Positions 32,169 to 43,062 of a DNA stretch of 64,000 bases are shown here, piece after piece (the first letter of the stretch is position 1; each line of letters starts with the position of its first letter). Below the pieces are notes generated by a model that saw only the letters and a program-made list of their open reading frames with translations, was not told where the DNA came from and made no database searches. Source of the DNA: Polychytrium aggregatum (taxonomy: Eukaryota > Chytridiomycota > Chytridiomycetes > Polychytriales); contig NW_026516227.1 of NCBI RefSeq assembly GCF_025602895.1, forward strand, positions 496,001-560,000. The letters are read 5' to 3'. The translations under genes were made by a program, and so were the position numbers.

Positions 32169-33384
32169 TCACAGGCAGAGGGCCGGGCCGGGCGAGATCA
32201 GGGTGCGATGGATGCCCGTGACAATCTCGAGGAAATGCGGGTCGTTTCCGGCATGCAGATATCCGTGGCGGATCAAAAAGTCAATGACCACAAAGGCAGA
32301 CTCGAGCACAAACTCGCCGTTGAGAATGTGCTGCTTCACCTGGAGGCAGACCGCAAGCAAAGCCGTCAGCTACGGAATCGGAGGCCCGGATCGGGCGGCG
32401 ACCATCATCAGCCTGCTGCCCTGCAGCCATGCCAGACTCACCGTGTCAAGGTCCCAGAGATAAAACTGTTCGACCTCGCCGTCTTCGGGCTGGGGTACAA
32501 AGTCAGGGCTCAACTCGAGATCATAGACATATTCGGTGTCTTGGTAGAAACCGTTCCGGGACTTTGCCGGATCAGACCAGTTGTTGGTGATGTACGAGAT
32601 TGTGCCGCACGGCGTGACCTTGGAGGCGAGGTGGTCCGGGATGCCGGCCTCTTCCGCACATTCCTTGATGATGTTGGCGAGCGGAGAGGAGCCAGTGGGG
32701 AGGCCACCTAGAGGATGGTGCTGTGAGTGCAAGGGATGTGATCGTGCCTCGGCCGTCGTCCGGGCGGCCCGATGCGATAAGCAGCCACAGGCACATGCCA
32801 ACCGGGTGCGCTCGCGCCGTCGCCATACCACCAACGATATTGTCCAGGGCGCCGGGGTGAGTCGGCTTCTTGAGGCTTCGTCGGGCGATCCACATCTTGA
32901 TCTGGCCCGAGGCCGGGTCCCTGATGTAGCCGTTCAGGTGACAGCCGTAGCAGCGACTGCCGAGGAGACTGGCGCCGCTCCGCTCGACAGCAAAGGCAAG
33001 GCTGCCGCTGTTATCGTAGACACCGAAGCGTTCGTGTCGCCAGCCATTCAGGCCGCGAAAAGCCGGAACGGAGAGAGACTTCCAGTGCAGGAGCACGGCC
33101 TCGATGGCATGTGTTCGTTCCTCCGGAGTCGAGAGGGACGGATGGATCCGGAAGCCGACAAGGGCGTTGGTGGAGGGATCGTGGATCGGCGCAAAAACAT
33201 GCGGGGCTTCGCGGACATACGGAATGGCTGGGGGGCCCAGCAAGCCGACGATCGAACTATCATCCAGATAGAGTGGGTAGCCGGTGTCGTCGGATGGAGA
33301 AGTGAGCAAGCGGCGTTCGTCTCGAGGCGTGAAGGTGCTTGAGGAACAACGGACAATGTCGATGAAGGATTTCTCGGCCGCCAT
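32169..33384 (-). CDS. DUF4743 + Nudix hydrolase (thiamine pyrophosphokinase-related family)
   Basis: Three exons. Exon 1 runs from ATG at 33384 (good context, MAAEKSFIDIVRC) into NIVGG; exon 2 begins in the Nudix box and ends WDLDT before gtgagt; exon 3 ends GIHRTLISPGPALCL at 32169. The N-terminal half is the DUF4743 domain that precedes the hydrolase in this fungal/plant family (RFGVYDNSGSLAFAVERS, YIRDPASGQIKMWIARRS). The Nudix box GGLPTGSSPLANIIKECAEE plus AGI follows the GX5EX7REUXEEXGU plan with KEC..EE at the metal site. The family includes yeast YJR142W-like proteins, proposed to hydrolyse oxidised thiamine diphosphate derivatives. The exact substrate is not shown by the sequence. 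Confidence 0.88.
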
Positions 33385-34619
33385 AGTGGGCTGGGACACA
33401 AGAGCGAGGGAGGGGTGGTTAGCTGACAGCATGATGCCTTGCGGCCGGTGCGGCGAGTGCGGCGGTGGAGTGTCGGCGGTTGATTGCGGGAAGGGAGAAT
33501 CACGCAACCAACGGCAAGGGGAAATGCGTGCGGTCAAGACCATGGCGATTCAAAGTGGGATAGGATCAACGCGGCCGATCTGAATTGACACCGAATCGCA
33601 GCGGGCGGCGACGGCGACTTGAGAGATCCAGACGACGAGATCGGCTCGAGCAAGTCGTCGCTGCGGCCACTGTTGCGCAGACGCATACATGAGGGTGTCT
33701 GTCGTTGGTGGCGTTGGTGGAGTTGATGGAATTGGAGGCGTTGATGGAATTGATGGCGTTGAGTGGATACGGATGTGAGATGGATTTGAGATCGAAGATG
33801 CGATGGAAGGAAACGAGGAACATGAGGCAATGAGCCCGGCTCGATCTGGCTGGAGTGGCTCGATCTGGCTGGAGTGGCTCGATCTGGCTGGAGTGGCTCG
33901 ATCTGGCTGGAGTGGCTCGATCTGGCTGGATCCGTGTCCGATCGCCAGATCAGGGTGTCCAGAACCTGCAGCTGTACCACCCCGGCTGGGCGTGTGGATC
34001 GGCTCCGGCGCACCAAAGCGGCAAGGGGAGGGGCCCAGACCAGCGATCCCTTGTCAGAGTGGACGCGATCGCCACAGAGTTGGTGCGGGCGCAGCGGTTC
34101 GGGCGCATGTGTGTGTGTGTACAGCGGCCACTGCGACAAGCGCACCCTGGTTCTGCTGTGGGCCAATTGCTTGCGGCCTGTGTCGAGCGTGTCTCGGTGC
34201 GACGCGGCGACAACGGCCGGGGAACAGGGCTCTTGCCGCGGACGCGTCGCTCCCTTGCTTCCCTTGACACACATAGAGTGCCCCCGCCGCCACAGCGCGT
34301 GCGGGGACAGACGCCGCTCCAGCACACCGCGGTCGCACCAATGTCGCACATGGATATCCAGCGCTTGGCACACATGCGCTGTGTCACGCTTCTCGCTCGA
34401 CCCTCTCTCTCGCTCTCTCGCTGTCCTTTTGACGCGCTTCCACCGCCCTCGCCGCGCCCTCGCCGCGCTCTCGCCGCACAGCCTCTCCTTTCCCAACGCC
34501 CACGTCCGGTTCCCGACTCCAATATCCCCCCCGACAAAGCCGCACCACTCGGCCCCGTCGCCGCCCGTCCACCGCCGTCGTCCCTTGCGCTCCCCGCTTT
34601 TCCCTTTCGGCCCCGCACC
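33385..34619. promoter_or_regulatory. Divergent upstream region Nudix gene / secreted protein gene
   Basis: About 1.2 kb with long but uninformative open frames on both strands. It holds a 19-bp tandem array (33841-33931). The plus-side TATA box is at its right edge. Confidence 0.5.
33841..33931. repeat. 19-bp tandem array, about 4.8 units
   Basis: The unit is tcgatctggctggagtggc, starting at 33841, 33860, 33879, 33898 and 33917. Copies are essentially identical until the end, implying recent expansion. Confidence 0.95.
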
Positions 34620-34627
34620 TATAAAAG
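34620..34627 (+). promoter_or_regulatory. TATA box of the secreted expansin-like gene
   Basis: TATAAAAG lies 140 bp upstream of the start codon. The following sequence is pyrimidine-rich (ctttttgcctcgctctc-like), as expected for a strong fungal promoter. Confidence 0.7.
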
Positions 34628-34759
34628 TCGCTGTTTTCCCTTTTGCCTCGCTCTCGTCTCGCCCTCGCTTCCCCACCCATCTTCCCGGAACCATCGTCCA
34701 GGCATCTCCCAAGCTTCACCTCCTTCGCCTCGCTGCATCGTCAATCCCCGTTGCCCGAA

Positions 34760-35880
34760 ATGGTCTCCGCTTCCTCGATCCTCCTGCTTGCCACCGCCGC
34801 CTCGGCCGTCCTCGCCAATGACTGCGCCAGAGGTGTTTCTCAGTGCGCTACCTGGTACGGTGAGGGCCATGACGGCGCTCCCTCGCCTTCCAAGGCTCAC
34901 CCCGGTGCCTGCGACCTTGGCTATCTGCCCTCCAACCCGCAATACTTTGTTGCCCTCAGCGTAAGTCTTTCTTTCCAGCAGCGGCAGCGAACACTCTCGG
35001 CCCAGGATCCGAGGCTGTGCATCAAATCCCCTCTGTATTTCTTGACTCACATCCGCTCACCCCGACTCTGACTCACCCAACAACACATGGTGCATCTTTC
35101 GTCTTGCCCACGACAGCCCGCTGACAACTGGAAGCGCAACTGCGGCCGCTGCATCAAGGTCACTCGTGGAAGGTAGCTGTCGACCCCGCTTGGCCGTCGA
35201 CCCCTGTCAGCGATGCTTGCCCTGCTCCGCCGTCTGGCTGACTGACTGGCTGGCTGACTTGTCCATGTTCCTTCCGCTACAGCAAATCCGTCGTTGTCCC
35301 CGTCGTCGATGAGTGCCCCGAGGTGAGCCCCAGCTGTGCCTTTTATCGACTATGCTTTCGACAGCGATGCCTTGCCAGCGAGCGGTGCCATCACTTTGCG
35401 GCAACATCGCAGCAGCAGCTAACATCGCCTCTGATCTTGCCATCCGCTCAGTGCAAGAAAGGCCACATCGATCTGTCCTGGACCGCTTTCTCCAAGCTGG
35501 CTGCTACTTCGCTCGGCAACGTCGCCGTCAAGTGGTCCTACACCTCGTCTTGCGGCAGCCACGGCACCCGCAGTGGCCGTTCCAAGTCCAAGTCCTTTGC
35601 CGCTGTCGGCGACAACTCGACCATCATCACCGAGGCATCTGAGTCGTCCGAGACCGAGACCGAGACCACCAACAGCGCTTGGCAGCAGTGCCCCCAGGGC
35701 CAAGACAGCCAGACCTACGACTGCAAGGAAAACTCCCTCTGGGTCTGCGAGCTCGGTCGCTGCGAGTGCCAGCAGGACTATGCCTACGACTCGGACACCG
35801 GCTCGTGTGTCTCGGCTCCTGGCGTCGATGACCTCCAGTACATCCATGTTGCTCAGGGCCAGAAGGGCTTCCGCCTCTAA
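34760..35880 (+). CDS. Secreted expansin-like / double-psi beta-barrel protein
   Basis: Four exons, 34760-34960, 35117-35172, 35283-35322, 35452-35880, total 726 nt, 241 residues, all phases matching. The signal peptide is MVSASSILLLATAASAVLA. The core has the DPBB/expansin-like pattern: CATWYGEGHDGA, NWKRNCGRCIKVTRGSKSVV, VVDECPECKKGHIDLSWTAF, and WSYTSSC at the end of the domain. A Ser/Thr/Glu linker (ASESSETETETTNS) leads to a C-terminal Cys-rich segment (CPQGQDSQTYDCKENSLWVC) and CECQQDY. Such proteins bind or loosen cell-wall polysaccharide, or act as secreted effectors or inhibitors. No catalytic residues can be assigned. A TATA box suggests strong, regulated expression. Confidence 0.85.
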
Positions 35881-36784
35881 GCGTGCTCTGCAGCGTCCGT
35901 GTCCAACCCAAACCTCGGAAGTCTCCCTTTCTGGACGGACACGATCGGATGCACACGCGCTTTGGGCACTATGCCGTTGCACTTCCCCCTGCTTGCTCTC
36001 ATATTCTTAGACCACAGACATTTACCTCCTGATATATCTGCACACACTTCCGCGGCCTCGTGGCTTGCTCCACCCGCCATACCTCGCCATTTCCTTTTTA
36101 TTTTTCTGCTGATCAAAAAGACAATCGCTTTCCTTCTGTTCGGAGCCGAGCCAAAGATCATCTGGTCGGGCGAACTGGCTTCGCTCCGGCCCCCCGTGGT
36201 TTGCTTTGACTCCTCCGCTCCGTTCAAATGCCACAACACTTTCGCATTTCGTATTTGCCTTCTGAACCCCCTGCCTGCCTGCCTTGTCGCCACGCTATGC
36301 CCAGTATATGTTCTACCGGTATCATCCCAACGCTTCCCCCCCCCTTCTCGCCCTTGGAATTTGCGCAATTGTTTGAATCGAGGATGTGTCATCTGTCCCT
36401 CGCGCAGTAATCGTCGGGCTCGTGGTGGTGGTAGTTTGGTGGATCACCATAGACCAAGAGCAGAGACTTACATATATATTCTGTTCAAAAAAAAAAAAAA
36501 AAAAGAAAGGCAACCAGGCGATGATGCTGGCATTATGTGGTTTTCGGTAACGTTTCTTCCAGCCCAGAATCCGTGATTCCAAACACATATCGACTTGTGA
36601 GCTTACACCGCCGTGAATGTTTTCGGCCCAAACCAAAGTCCACAAAAAGCATGTATTCCACCAGTTGATGTCTCGCTTGAGCCACTGATCCAACATACAG
36701 CCCAGCTCATCCACAAAGACGAGGCCGTTGCAATCACACCGCGCCGCAACCCCATATTCGTTCGGCTTTTGCTCTGGGTCTGGC
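35881..36784. other. Tail-to-tail intergenic region with poly-A tract
   Basis: 904 bp between two stop codons. It contains nine C (36336-36344) and an A-rich tract of 18 A near 36487-36504. No gene is seen. Confidence 0.5.
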
Positions 36785-39700
36785 TCAGGACAGCGGGGCA
36801 AACGGGCAGCCGTATGCGCTGGCGTTCTGGCTCTGGCGGTGCTCGCGGATGGGGTCCCAGCTTTCGTCTTGGGACAGCGGCGTTCTGAATCGGCAGTAGA
36901 TGCACTGGATGTTCAAGGGAGAGCCCTCGAACGGGATAAAGCGAAGCCCGTTCACGGCCATGGCGTGCTACAGGGCGAGAAGGAAACAGGGACGAAGCAA
37001 AGCTGCATGAGTGTGTGGATCTCACTGGATCATCCAGAGATGCGGGGAGTGCGAGAAGTGCGCAAGCAGCCGAGTGAATGGTCGCTGGAGCCGTGTGCGC
37101 TCCTCCCGAGCCAAGTGTCTCGCTGGTTGTTGGGATCCACAGGCGACTGCGCCGACGGATCTCCATGATGAACTCCATTCTCGACTCACCGCTTTGGCTT
37201 CGTGGTTGACCAGTCGAGGGCAGGCAACGCTCGTCGAAGCTTGGGAATGGTCGCTCAGAACTGCTTGAGGACTAACAAAGCTGTTCTCACGGACTTCCAG
37301 GCGTCGCTGCGCCGCCAGAGTCATGCCCTGCTGCAGCGATTGGTAGAAGCGCTGGGCCTCTGCAAACATGGGTGCAAGGACATCATGCGTCGTGAGTGGA
37401 CAATGGGACGAGAGGATACGGGGCGAGGCGGGACAGAGCAAACAGAGCAGTGCTCGCTCTCACAGGTCCAGCGCCAACGCAATCATGGCCAGAACACTCA
37501 CACGCCAGCCATCGCCCTCGAAACACTCAGGGTTCCTCCACGGCTCATCCACGCACCTTCGCTGTCCATGAAAGTGAACAACCCGACCGAGGGAGTCTCC
37601 TCCTGGACCACAGAGACATCATTTTGGCAGAGGATGACGTCGGCCTCGCCGAGCGACTTGAGGTTGACTTGCGAGCTCGCCGACACCGGAACCGAGCCGC
37701 CGTAGACCTGCTGCAGCTTGATGCGGTGGGGCGTCGTGTTGACCTGCTTGACGGCGTTGAGGCGGCACGTACTGAAGATGAATCTGTTCTGGTCCACAAA
37801 CTTGAAGTTGGGGTTCATAAAGTCGTAGAACACTAGCATTGGATTCATCGAAACCACAGCGAAGGAGCAAGTGTGTAATAGGGGAACAATCGATCGAATA
37901 TACCGTTAGATCGTCGCTCGGGACTTTGCTGGTCAGTGCGCCGCTTCTCTTGGCCCGCAAACGACCCAGACGCCGCCCGGGCTGGCTTCGTCAAGAGACC
38001 CAAGCGATCCCGATGCACGGTTGGCTCGCACGGTCGATTTGCTGGGGATTGCTTGCACCTGACCCACTCCCAGACCCCGAGGCCAGCTTCGGACTGCTTT
38101 CGGACTGCGGCGGCGCTCTCGACGGCCTGGCCACCGGATATCTGCCTGTCGACGGGCACACACAGGTCGTACCTTCCATGTTGAGAGCAACCGAATAGTC
38201 GCCATACGCATAGTATGCCAGGATGCGCGGGATCTTGGAGACGGACGAATACCCCGTGTGGAGACCGCCATCGGTGATGTAGATCACCACGGGACCCTTC
38301 TTGACCCAGCGCTTCTCGTCCTCGTTGCGCTTGCGGTAGTTGGCCAGATACGGGCCTTGAAACTGGATGTTGGTGCTCTGGAAGACGAGCATCATGGCGC
38401 CGTTGATCTTTTGAGCGCGATGGAGGTACTTGTCCCTCGATGACTTTGTGAGGCGTGTGAAGACAGGGCCGTCCTCGTCGCCGTCGGACGGGAAAAAGTC
38501 GGATGCTATTGCATGTGGGCCCAGACACGACCAGTGTCAGCAGGTGAACAACAACACCGATACGTCGAGCAGATGGGCCGAGAAGGATAGAGCGATCGCT
38601 TATGCAGACAACCCCGCGGTCACGGCCAGCAGCATCTGCCTGGGCTGGCGTCGCCGAGCCCGCTCCAATGACAATCAACTTGCCGGCCACAGAAGCACAC
38701 CCTGCATTCTATACGCTACCATCATCATCAGTAGTCTTGTGTGGCTCCTGCGTGTGCTGTGGCGTATAAGTGGAGCCGTCGAGATCGTCGATTTCGTCGC
38801 AGTCAAGTTCCATGTTGGCGCCGCGGTTCAAGGAAGGGTGCTCTGCGGGAGGAACGAGCCGAGTGAGCATCCAAGCGCCAGAGAGGAGACGTGGCGGCCA
38901 AACCAGGGGCACACATGAATATATGGACGAGTTATGGACGTCGGGCAGAGCCACTTGCAGATGACAGGGCGTCACCGACGAGGTGTCAAACGATGATGTC
39001 GAGAAGGGTGGGGTTTCTGGAAGCCAGAGGGGTCACGTATGGCGAGGGCAAGCAAAGACGATACCGACTCGGTAGTGGTAGTGGTGATGATGATGATGAT
39101 GGTGATGATGATGCCGAAGAAAAGGGCCGAGACAAACAGCAGCCCGGTCGGCAGGACAGCAAGCGAGGGCCTGGTCGGTGTATTGGCCGCTGCGCAGTTC
39201 GGCCAGAGTTGGCATAATGGATCTGCGGCGGCTGCTTACTCAACCAGCCCATGCGCCAGGGCATCATCATCATCACAGGCTAAAGCTTACCATCGTCAGC
39301 AGCCATAGAGGCCGGCTCGTCTTCGTCCTCGGCGTCGCTTTGGCGGTCGATGTACGAGGCGTCGGTTCCCTCGTCGTCCTCGTCATCCAGAGGCAGGGTG
39401 TGGATGGTTTGGGGCTCTGTCCACAAGCAGTCGAACAAGTGTCGAGCGAACGAGTCAGATCCAATAGCCATCCTTTTCTCCATCTCTCTCATCTCAGGGC
39501 ATAGCGTTGAAGGGTTTAAGCTGCAGCACATTGCAACGCACCTGCGGCAGAAGCCAGATCAAACGGACTGGAAGGGCCGGCAAAATTGAGGCCAGCGATC
39601 CGGTCTGCCACTGGGAGCAGCAAACCGCGGGATGAGGGAGAGTGCGAATATGTGGTTAGCGCATCCGAGATACTGGATGACCAGCGTGATCGATTACTCA

Positions 39701-40223
39701 GTCAACGAAATGATCCCTCCGCAGATCATCCGGCAAGCGGGCATAGAACAGCCCCCTGATCGAGCATCTGTCGCTGCGACGATCATTCCGAGCGCATTGA
39801 TCGAGCGAGCGAGCGGTCACGATAAGCGGCACCGATTTAACGCTATGATCAACGACCATGATCCGATGCACCGATGGGGGGTGACATGCCTCCATCGTCA
39901 AGAGATGCTGCCTCCCTCTCCTCGGCTGGGCTGGCCTGCGCAACTGCGAGGTTCTGTCTGTTCAGCGCAGAGGCAACGCGTGCAAGGACGAAGGCAAACC
40001 GCAGGAAGAGGGAGTGGATTTTGGTGGAGGGGGTTGCTAACAGAGCCGAAAGGGGGGCACCGGTGATAGATCACAGGGTTTGCCATTCAGAAGAGCCCCC
40101 GACCGCGGAGCCTCCGAGTTCCAAAGCAGGAAGGAAAGGGACAGGCTTACTGGTGTTGATGGCCTTGGTTGGTGAGGCATCGGGAGAGAAGACGGCGGCG
40201 GCTCGACTGCGGGTATTGACCAT
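36785..40223 (-). CDS. Unknown-family protein with acidic N-terminus and C-terminal BIR-like zinc motif
   Basis: The start ATG at 40223 has an ideal context (CCACCATGG). Joining exons by phase gives MVNTRSRAAAVFSPDASP..KAINT, then MADRIAGLNFAGPSSPFDLA, an acidic region (LDDEDDEGTDASYIDRQSDA and DCDEIDDLDG), then a folded-looking block (RAQKINGAMMLVFQSTNIQF, KRNEDEKRWVKKGPVVIYIT, YGDYSVALNMEG), then VFYDFMNPNFKFVDQNRFIF, KLQQVYGGSVPVSASSQVNL, AQRFYQSLQQGMTLAAQRRL, and a last exon from AMAVNGLRFIPFEG to the stop. The last exon has CIYC..WDPIREH..YGC, spaced like the BIR zinc site (CFFC..DDPIEEH..GC in survivin). I recognise no whole-protein family. A nuclear role is possible from the acidic N-terminus but unproven. 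Roughly eight exons; several internal borders are approximate. Confidence 0.7.
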
Positions 40224-41590
40224 GGTGGCTTGTACGGATGGTGTAAGAGCAGTAGGCGACAGATGCGAAACGAATCGAAGGAGCAGCAGCAACAGTAGCA
40301 GCAGCAGCGCCAGCGGTAAGAATGGGGGTGGTAGTGGAAACGAAGGGTATCGGCCGACTTGACAAAGAGTGGGTCTGCAGACGATCTATCGGAAAGACGT
40401 CGAGGGCACTGACACCAGGAGGAAGTGCGGCGGCGACGCTTGGGGATGCTCTCGGGGCCGAAACAGCCGGAGCAGGGTGGGCGGGCGAGGACAAACTTGT
40501 GGGCGGGAGAGCCGAGCAGGGGCGGGACGGGGAGGGGAGATGGCGAGCGAGTGTGAGATTGGGAGACGACTGGCAGCGTGGACGGCAACAGCAGACGATG
40601 GCGTCTCTCTGTCGATGGCGATGGCGATGGAGATGGAGATGGCGATGGAGATGGAGATTTTGCTGCCGGGGGAACGCGATGGAGATGTCGTTGCAGAGGA
40701 AACGCAAGGCAAGACAAAGCAAGGTCGGACCGAGCCAGCCCCAAGGGCTTTCCAGGGTTCGCTGCGACTCCAGCCAACGAAGCCATCGACTCAAAACGGA
40801 TCGGGCATGGATGCGGAGGACATGGCTGCTGGGATCAAGCCCCGTTGTATCGGGCAACAATCGATGCACTCCGTGGCACTCCATTGGCATATCGATGAAT
40901 GTCGGTGGCATCGGTTGCCGAAGCACATTGGAGTTCTCGACCCCATGCCAGACAACATGCTCCCAGGCGACGCTCATGGACTCGTTTCGAGGCTTTGCAC
41001 GGTGTATATTATCGGATGCGCAGGCGGGACGAGATGGGCGATAAAGTGCAATCTGGGTCTATGGATGAGGGAAGGAAGCAGGGGAAGGCGTCGAGCCGGA
41101 TGAGAAAAGCCTTTGGCAATAGAGAAGCGGCAGTCGCCATTTCTCGGTATTATTTCGCAAGGCGCCTGAGGGGTTGACGCCGGATCTTGGTGCTTGTCGA
41201 AAGCAGCAGCAGGGGGAGGGCGATATGGAAAGCCATTCAGACTTTGGATACGATACATAGAGAGACATGGTGAGGGGATCAAGTCAAGGCTGCAGGAATC
41301 TGGTCGGCAGCCGTGAAGGCGGAGGGGGCGAGTGTGGGCGATTGTGGGCGGCGAGTGGTGATGACGACCGATCAGAGCCGGCACCGGGGATATGGCCATG
41401 CGGAGAGAATGTATCCAGAAGAGGTACCGGCCAACCACCAAGAACTGCCCGGCCCAGCACAGGAGATGGGATTGGAAACGAGCCCGGCTGGCCACCGGCG
41501 GCCAGGGTCGAGCCGAAACAAGCGGGGGGTTGGACAGGCAGGAAGAGGACTGGAGCTACTTTGACTAGCGCCATCTTGTTTGGTCGGGGA
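40224..41590. other. Long upstream region with low-complexity purine tracts
   Basis: 1.37 kb. It includes a gatggcgatggagatgg-type hexamer-rich stretch at about 40613-40660. A minus-strand frame at 40974-41495 has no family features and I do not call it. Nothing else is seen. Confidence 0.45.
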
Positions 41591-42268
41591 CTAGACAATC
41601 CGACCGAGGTCTGAGCCGGTCAGCGTCGACGCTGTGGCGGCAGATGAGTTGCTCTGCAGCCGGCGAGGTAGCCGCTCAGCAGAGGAGCTCAGATGGGCCT
41701 CTTCATCGATGGACTGGACGAGTGGAGGCAGAGGAGGAACGGGTGGCACTGGCGACGGATTGCTGATCCGGTGTGGCGAAAGGTGGGTCATGGGTACGAC
41801 ATTGGTCGAGATGCTGTCGATGGGAGGCGGCGGCATCGCCTCGTGGCTCTCACGACCAGACGAAGTCGAGCGCGGATAGGATGGGTGGTTGGGCTCGACG
41901 AAGGTGATGCGGGAGGCCCGCTTGAGATTGCTGTTCTCGCGGGTGGCGAGCGAGTTTTGGCGGTATGTGGCGACGGCTTGCTTCTTGAACTTTGCCTCGC
42001 GGGCCATCTGCCGGCGCTCCATCGAGTCTTGAATCTTGCGGATGGCAAAGCGAGCGAGAATGACCGACAGGAGCAGGAAGACGGTTGCTCCGGCGGTGAT
42101 GTAGATGATGGTGTTCTTGGAGATGGGAGTGGAAGGCGGCGGCAGAGGCGAGGGACTGTAAGAAGGGGAGACTGGGGTGGAATGCGTCGGATGGATATGG
42201 GCAACGGTGGATGGCCGGAGAGTGGTGTGCGTTGCTGCAGATGTCGAGTTGTGGGATTTGACGACCAT
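41591..42268 (-). CDS. Single-pass membrane protein with Ser/Thr/Pro-rich ectodomain
   Basis: One exon, 225 residues from ATG at 42268. The N-terminal 45 residues or so are Ser/Thr/Pro-rich (SPSYSPSPLPPPSTPIS) without an obvious cleavable signal. The transmembrane helix IIYITAGATVFLLLSVILAR follows, then a basic juxtamembrane segment (FAIRKIQDSMERRQMAREAK) and a Pro/Ser-rich tail (VPPVPPLPPLV). This plan (glycosylated stub, one helix, proline-rich tail) resembles fungal cell-surface or Wsc/Mid2-like sensors, but the Cys-rich or WSC domains are missing. The proline motifs could bind SH3 domains. The family is unknown. Confidence 0.65.
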   Translation of the reverse strand: MVVKSHNSTSAATHTTLRPSTVAHIHPTHSTPVSPSYSPSPLPPPSTPISKNTIIYITAGATVFLLLSVILARFAIRKIQDSMERRQMAREAKFKKQAVATYRQNSLATRENSNLKRASRITFVEPNHPSYPRSTSSGRESHEAMPPPPIDSISTNVVPMTHLSPHRISNPSPVPPVPPLPPLVQSIDEEAHLSSSAERLPRRLQSNSSAATASTLTGSDLGRIV

Positions 42269-43062
42269 GCTGGAAGGGCAAACGGTGATGAGCGACGGAA
42301 GGGAGTGGGAGCAACAGCGGTGGGAAGAGCAGAACACAGAAAATAGGAGGCGCCTGCAGAGCGTGGACGAGATGGAGTCGATTGAGTCGAGTTGAAGCAG
42401 AGAGACTCGAGATGGAGTCGAGATGGAGTCGGGATGGAGTCGAGACGGAGTCAAGATGGAGTCGAGATGGAGCCAAAAGCAGACGACAAACGACGGCAAA
42501 GACAACGCAAGGCGGACCGGCGTGCCCGGGGCGGGGGTGGGCATGGCGTGCGGCCACAGCACGCGTCGCGCCGGCGCCGTCGCACAGGCGGCGGGCGGTT
42601 GTGTTGTGCTGTCGTGTGGCCGCGGTTGTGCTGTGCTGTCGCGAGACACTGGACACAGCTACACGGCCACAGTGCGGCTGTGCTTGCATACATTCGCAGC
42701 TGTACAGCGTGCCTGCCGTGCTCTCCACGCGCCCGCGCCCGTGCGACCACTGGCTCAAGCCCGCCGCCGCTGTCTCTGTGCCCTTGCTCTCCACCCCGCG
42801 CCACGTGCTCGGCACTCAGTGCCTCTGGACAACAGTCTCTGTGTGGGCAAGCCCGCGGCACTGCCCCACACCGCAATCTGTGTTGGCTTCTGTCCAACAC
42901 AAGCGCATTTCCACAGTACTCCCGTGCGAATCAGCGCCCTCGTGCTGTTCTCCCCATGCACGATTCCAGCTTGGTCAGCGGGCTTGGTCAGCGCGCTTGA
43001 TCGTCGCGTTCTCGGCTTGATCTTTCGCTCTTCCCCTTCGCTTTGATCTCCGCTCGACCGCC
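42269..43062. promoter_or_regulatory. Divergent upstream region membrane protein / MePCE
   Basis: 794 bp carrying an 11-bp array (42410-42475) and a pyrimidine-rich tract before the MePCE start. No TATA box is evident. Confidence 0.5.
42410..42475. repeat. 11-bp tandem array, 6 units
   Basis: The unit is agatggagtcg with variants ggatggagtcg, agacggagtca and agatggagcca. Units start at 42410, 42421, 42432, 42443, 42454 and 42465. Confidence 0.92.

Noticed and set aside
33841-33931. Possible CRISPR-like array
   Set aside because: Units are directly adjacent with no spacers; it is a minisatellite, and the genome is eukaryotic. The same applies to the other arrays.
33534-34712. Long frames on both strands of the Nudix/expansin-like promoter region
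   Set aside because: Translations are low-complexity (Arg/Ser/Pro-rich), include the 19-bp array, and lack domains. Better explained as GC-rich promoter DNA.
40974-41495. 173-codon minus-strand frame upstream of the single-pass membrane protein's 3' side
   Set aside because: His/Pro/Arg-rich translation without domains, no splice-supported neighbours and no promoter signal.
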